Source: Nevskia sp.
Lineage (GTDB): Bacteria > Pseudomonadota > Gammaproteobacteria > Nevskiales > Nevskiaceae
DNA length: 64,000 bases
Direction of reading: 5' to 3'
NCBI GenBank assembly: GCA_019689635.1
Contig: JADGHB010000005.1
Coordinates: 1 to 64,000, forward strand
This document shows, piece after piece, positions 62,196 through 64,000 of the stretch (the first letter of the stretch is position 1; every line of letters starts with the position of its first letter). The notes below the pieces were generated by a model. The model ran no database searches. It was given only the letters and a program-made list of their open reading frames with translations, and was not told where the DNA came from. The position numbers and the translations under genes are program-made.

Positions 62196-63836
62196 TCAAG
62201 AGGGCGGCGACACGCTGGGCGCCGGTGGATACAGCAGCAGCGCCACGCCGCCTTTCTTGAATTCCGGCACCAGCGTGACTTTTCCGGCGAGTTCCTGCTC
62301 GAGCTGCGCAAGGCGGTCGAGCCGCACGAACACCAGTTCGCCGGGCTGTGGCAGGCGGTCGGGCGTGATGGCGCCGCGATAGACCGAAAAGCTCGGCAGG
62401 TAAGTGCGATAGCTGACCGTCGGCAGCGCCAGTTCGCGCGAGCGCAAGGCCGCTTCGCGCACGGGCGCTTGTTGCGCGGCGGCGACCACCGGCACCACGC
62501 CGAACCACACCAGCGCGCCGAGTGCGAAAGCGCCTCCCAGCAGGGCGCCGTCCGCTTCGAGGCGCGGTCGCAGGAGTAGGTAGAGAATGGCCGTTAGCGC
62601 GGCGCCGGTCCAGGCCTTGTAGCTCCAGCCGAAGGAGCCGGCCGCCAGCGTGAGAATGCCGCCTTCGTAGGGCCGTGCGGCGAGCTGCGGCCAGTGCGCG
62701 AGCCCCCAGGGCAGGACCCAGGGCAGGCTGCCCAGGAACAAGACCAGCAGCAAGGCGGGCAACAAGGCCCAGAAACGCGCCGGGGTTTGCCTGGCGCTGC
62801 GACCGAACAGGATGAACAAGGGCGTGCACCCGTACAGCAGGTAATGGGGCAGCTGCGTGCTCGAGAACGAGAAGAACACGAACACCGCGAGAAACCACAG
62901 CCACAGATAAGCGTCCAGCGCGTCGCCGCGCGCGCGTCGCCAGGCCGCCGGCAGCAGCGCGGTGAAGGGGGCCACGATCAGCGGCAGCCAGGCCAGGTAA
63001 TACCAGGGATGGCCGCCGTGGCCTTGCAGGGTATGTTGGTAGCGGCCGAGGTTTTGTTCGAGCAGGAAATGGCGCAGGAACGCGCCGTGATCGCGCCGCC
63101 ACAGCGGGTAAACCCAGGTGGCCGTCACGGCGAGGAACACGAGCCAGCCCAGCGGATTGAACGCTGCCTTGAGCCAGTCCCGCGCGCGTTTCTGCCAGAG
63201 GAAGAACGCCAGGCTCACCGCCAAGGGCAGTGCGACCGCGATGGGGCCTTTGGCGAGGAAGCCCAGGCCCATCCCCAGATAGACGAACAGGATCTTGCCC
63301 AGACTCGGGGCCGTGAAATAAGCGTAGATCCCGAGCATGGTCGCCGCGATCAGAAGATTGAGCAGGGCGTCGGCGATGGCGGCGTGGCCGACGAGCCCGA
63401 CCATGGGCGTGAGCGCCAGACTACCGGCCGCGAGCAAGGCCGCTCTGCGGTCGGCGAGCGAGCGCAGACAGAAGCAGTAGACCCACAGCATCCACAGCGT
63501 GGCGCAGACCGCCGAAGGCAGGCGGAAGGCGAATTCCTTCACGCCCAGCAGCTTGACCGCCGCCGCCTGCAGCCAGTAGATCAGGATCGGTTTGTCGTAA
63601 CGCGGCTCGCCGTTGAGCGTCGGGGCGAGATAATCCTGGCTGCGCAGCATCTCGACGGTGGCCTCGCTGAAGGCGCCCTCGTCGAGGTCGAACAGCGGAA
63701 GCGCGCCGAGCTGGCTCCAGAAGCCGAGCAGCGCGGCGGCCAGCAGGATGAACAGGTGGCTGGCGTTGGGACTCGAAGCCATCTCGGAAGCTGCTGCGCT
63801 CGCGACGCTTCTGAGATGGCTGGTGCGCGCGCTCAC
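62196..63836 (-). CDS. ArnT-like (GT39/GT83) lipid-linked glycosyltransferase
   Basis: A 546-residue membrane glycosyltransferase with about 11-12 hydrophobic segments. The N-terminal acidic loop (FDLDEGAFSEATVEML) and RYDKPILIYWLQ match the ArnT/PMT superfamily, which transfers sugars from polyprenyl phosphate in the periplasm. Starts at GTG overlapping the preceding gene's stop (GTGA). Confidence 0.88.
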   Translation of the reverse strand: MSARTSHLRSVASAAASEMASSPNASHLFILLAAALLGFWSQLGALPLFDLDEGAFSEATVEMLRSQDYLAPTLNGEPRYDKPILIYWLQAAAVKLLGVKEFAFRLPSAVCATLWMLWVYCFCLRSLADRRAALLAAGSLALTPMVGLVGHAAIADALLNLLIAATMLGIYAYFTAPSLGKILFVYLGMGLGFLAKGPIAVALPLAVSLAFFLWQKRARDWLKAAFNPLGWLVFLAVTATWVYPLWRRDHGAFLRHFLLEQNLGRYQHTLQGHGGHPWYYLAWLPLIVAPFTALLPAAWRRARGDALDAYLWLWFLAVFVFFSFSSTQLPHYLLYGCTPLFILFGRSARQTPARFWALLPALLLVLFLGSLPWVLPWGLAHWPQLAARPYEGGILTLAAGSFGWSYKAWTGAALTAILYLLLRPRLEADGALLGGAFALGALVWFGVVPVVAAAQQAPVREAALRSRELALPTVSYRTYLPSFSVYRGAITPDRLPQPGELVFVRLDRLAQLEQELAGKVTLVPEFKKGGVALLLYPPAPSVSPPS

Positions 63837-64000
63837 TGGCGCACGGCTTCCGTGCGTTGCGCCGCCGGCTGCCGCCAGCCGATGTCGCCGCGCGGCGGGC
63901 TGAGCACCATCGGGCCTTCATGCTGCTGGTAGAAGATGCGGCTCATCATCTCCGCCAGCACGCCGGTGGTCAGAAACTGGATCGAGAACACCAACAGCAG
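63833..64000 (-). CDS. C-terminus of a GT2 (DPM/ArnC-like) glycosyltransferase, truncated by window edge
   Basis: The last 55 residues of a protein whose start lies beyond the window. The visible part is a membrane helix segment (LLLVFSIQFLTTGVLAEMM) followed by SRIFYQQ and a short hydrophilic tail, the usual C-terminus of polyprenyl-phosphate glycosyltransferases. Coupled to the ArnT-like gene by a 4-base overlap, so the pair probably makes and uses a lipid-linked sugar. Confidence 0.75.
   Translation of the reverse strand: MLLVFSIQFLTTGVLAEMMSRIFYQQHEGPMVLSPPRGDIGWRQPAAQRTEAVRQ

Overview
The window is about 64 kb of dense, high-GC bacterial chromosome. The ordinary gene order fits a gammaproteobacterium: tRNA-Leu, rnr, rlmB, rpsF-rpsR-rplI, dnaB, alr, radA; then ffh, rpsP-rimM-trmD-rplS; and divergent ppsA/ppsR. 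The first 17 kb carries a complete thiosulfate-oxidising Sox set, so the organism is most likely a sulfur-oxidising chemolithotroph. The genus cannot be resolved from this sequence alone. There is no prophage, insertion sequence or CRISPR array.

Region 1 (1-17.05 kb) is a sulfur island. It holds the end of a TauE/SafE exporter, a CsoR/FrmR-family repressor, two two-gene YeeE/YedE sulfur permeases, a full-length transketolase homologue that has lost nearly every cofactor and catalytic residue, a Cys-Pro repeat secreted peptide, a His-rich protein of unknown role, a periplasmic tandem rhodanese, a FadL-type porin, an unknown periplasmic protein, and soxCDYZ-(DsrE-like lipoprotein)-AXB. Four intergenic sites of the form TACC-N6-(G/A)GTA sit in the core promoters of the repressor/first permease, the transketolase-like gene, the second permease and soxC. 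They suggest that one sulfur-species-sensing repressor controls the whole island.

Region 2 (17.2-25.4 kb) has tRNA-Leu(CAG), rnr, rlmB, ribosomal protein genes, dnaB and alr. dnaB-alr is bracketed by two inverted copies of a roughly 115-bp multi-hairpin element whose stems vary while its linkers are conserved. Region 3 (25.6-35.4 kb) has a DoxX protein, a SnoaL-like protein, a signalling set (FHA protein, PP2C phosphatase, CHASE2-TPR-Ser/Thr kinase), radA, a CorC-type protein, a CcsA/YpjD-like protein and an MBL phosphodiesterase.

Region 4 (35.4-49.2 kb) has ffh, the rpsP operon, a GST and an NlpC/P60 lipoprotein, trxB, a peroxiredoxin, a sorbosone dehydrogenase-like protein, sppA, an alpha/beta hydrolase, argF-nadC, sodB, grxD and a DJ-1/PfpI protein. 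Region 5 (49.3-64 kb) has an isocitrate dehydrogenase fused to two CBS domains, a CinA-like protein, a frameshifted gene joining a TPR/FimV-like region to a TrpB-like domain without its PLP lysine, ppsA/ppsR, an SpmA-SpmB-like protein, a ferredoxin-NADP reductase, a phosphoglucomutase, a DUF1249 protein, the SRP RNA, and a glycosyltransferase pair that runs off the end.

The most unusual content is the putative repressor regulon with its transketolase pseudoenzyme, the second pseudoenzyme (TrpB-like), the IDH-CBS fusion and the paired structured repeat. No intergenic stretch exceeds 300 bases.
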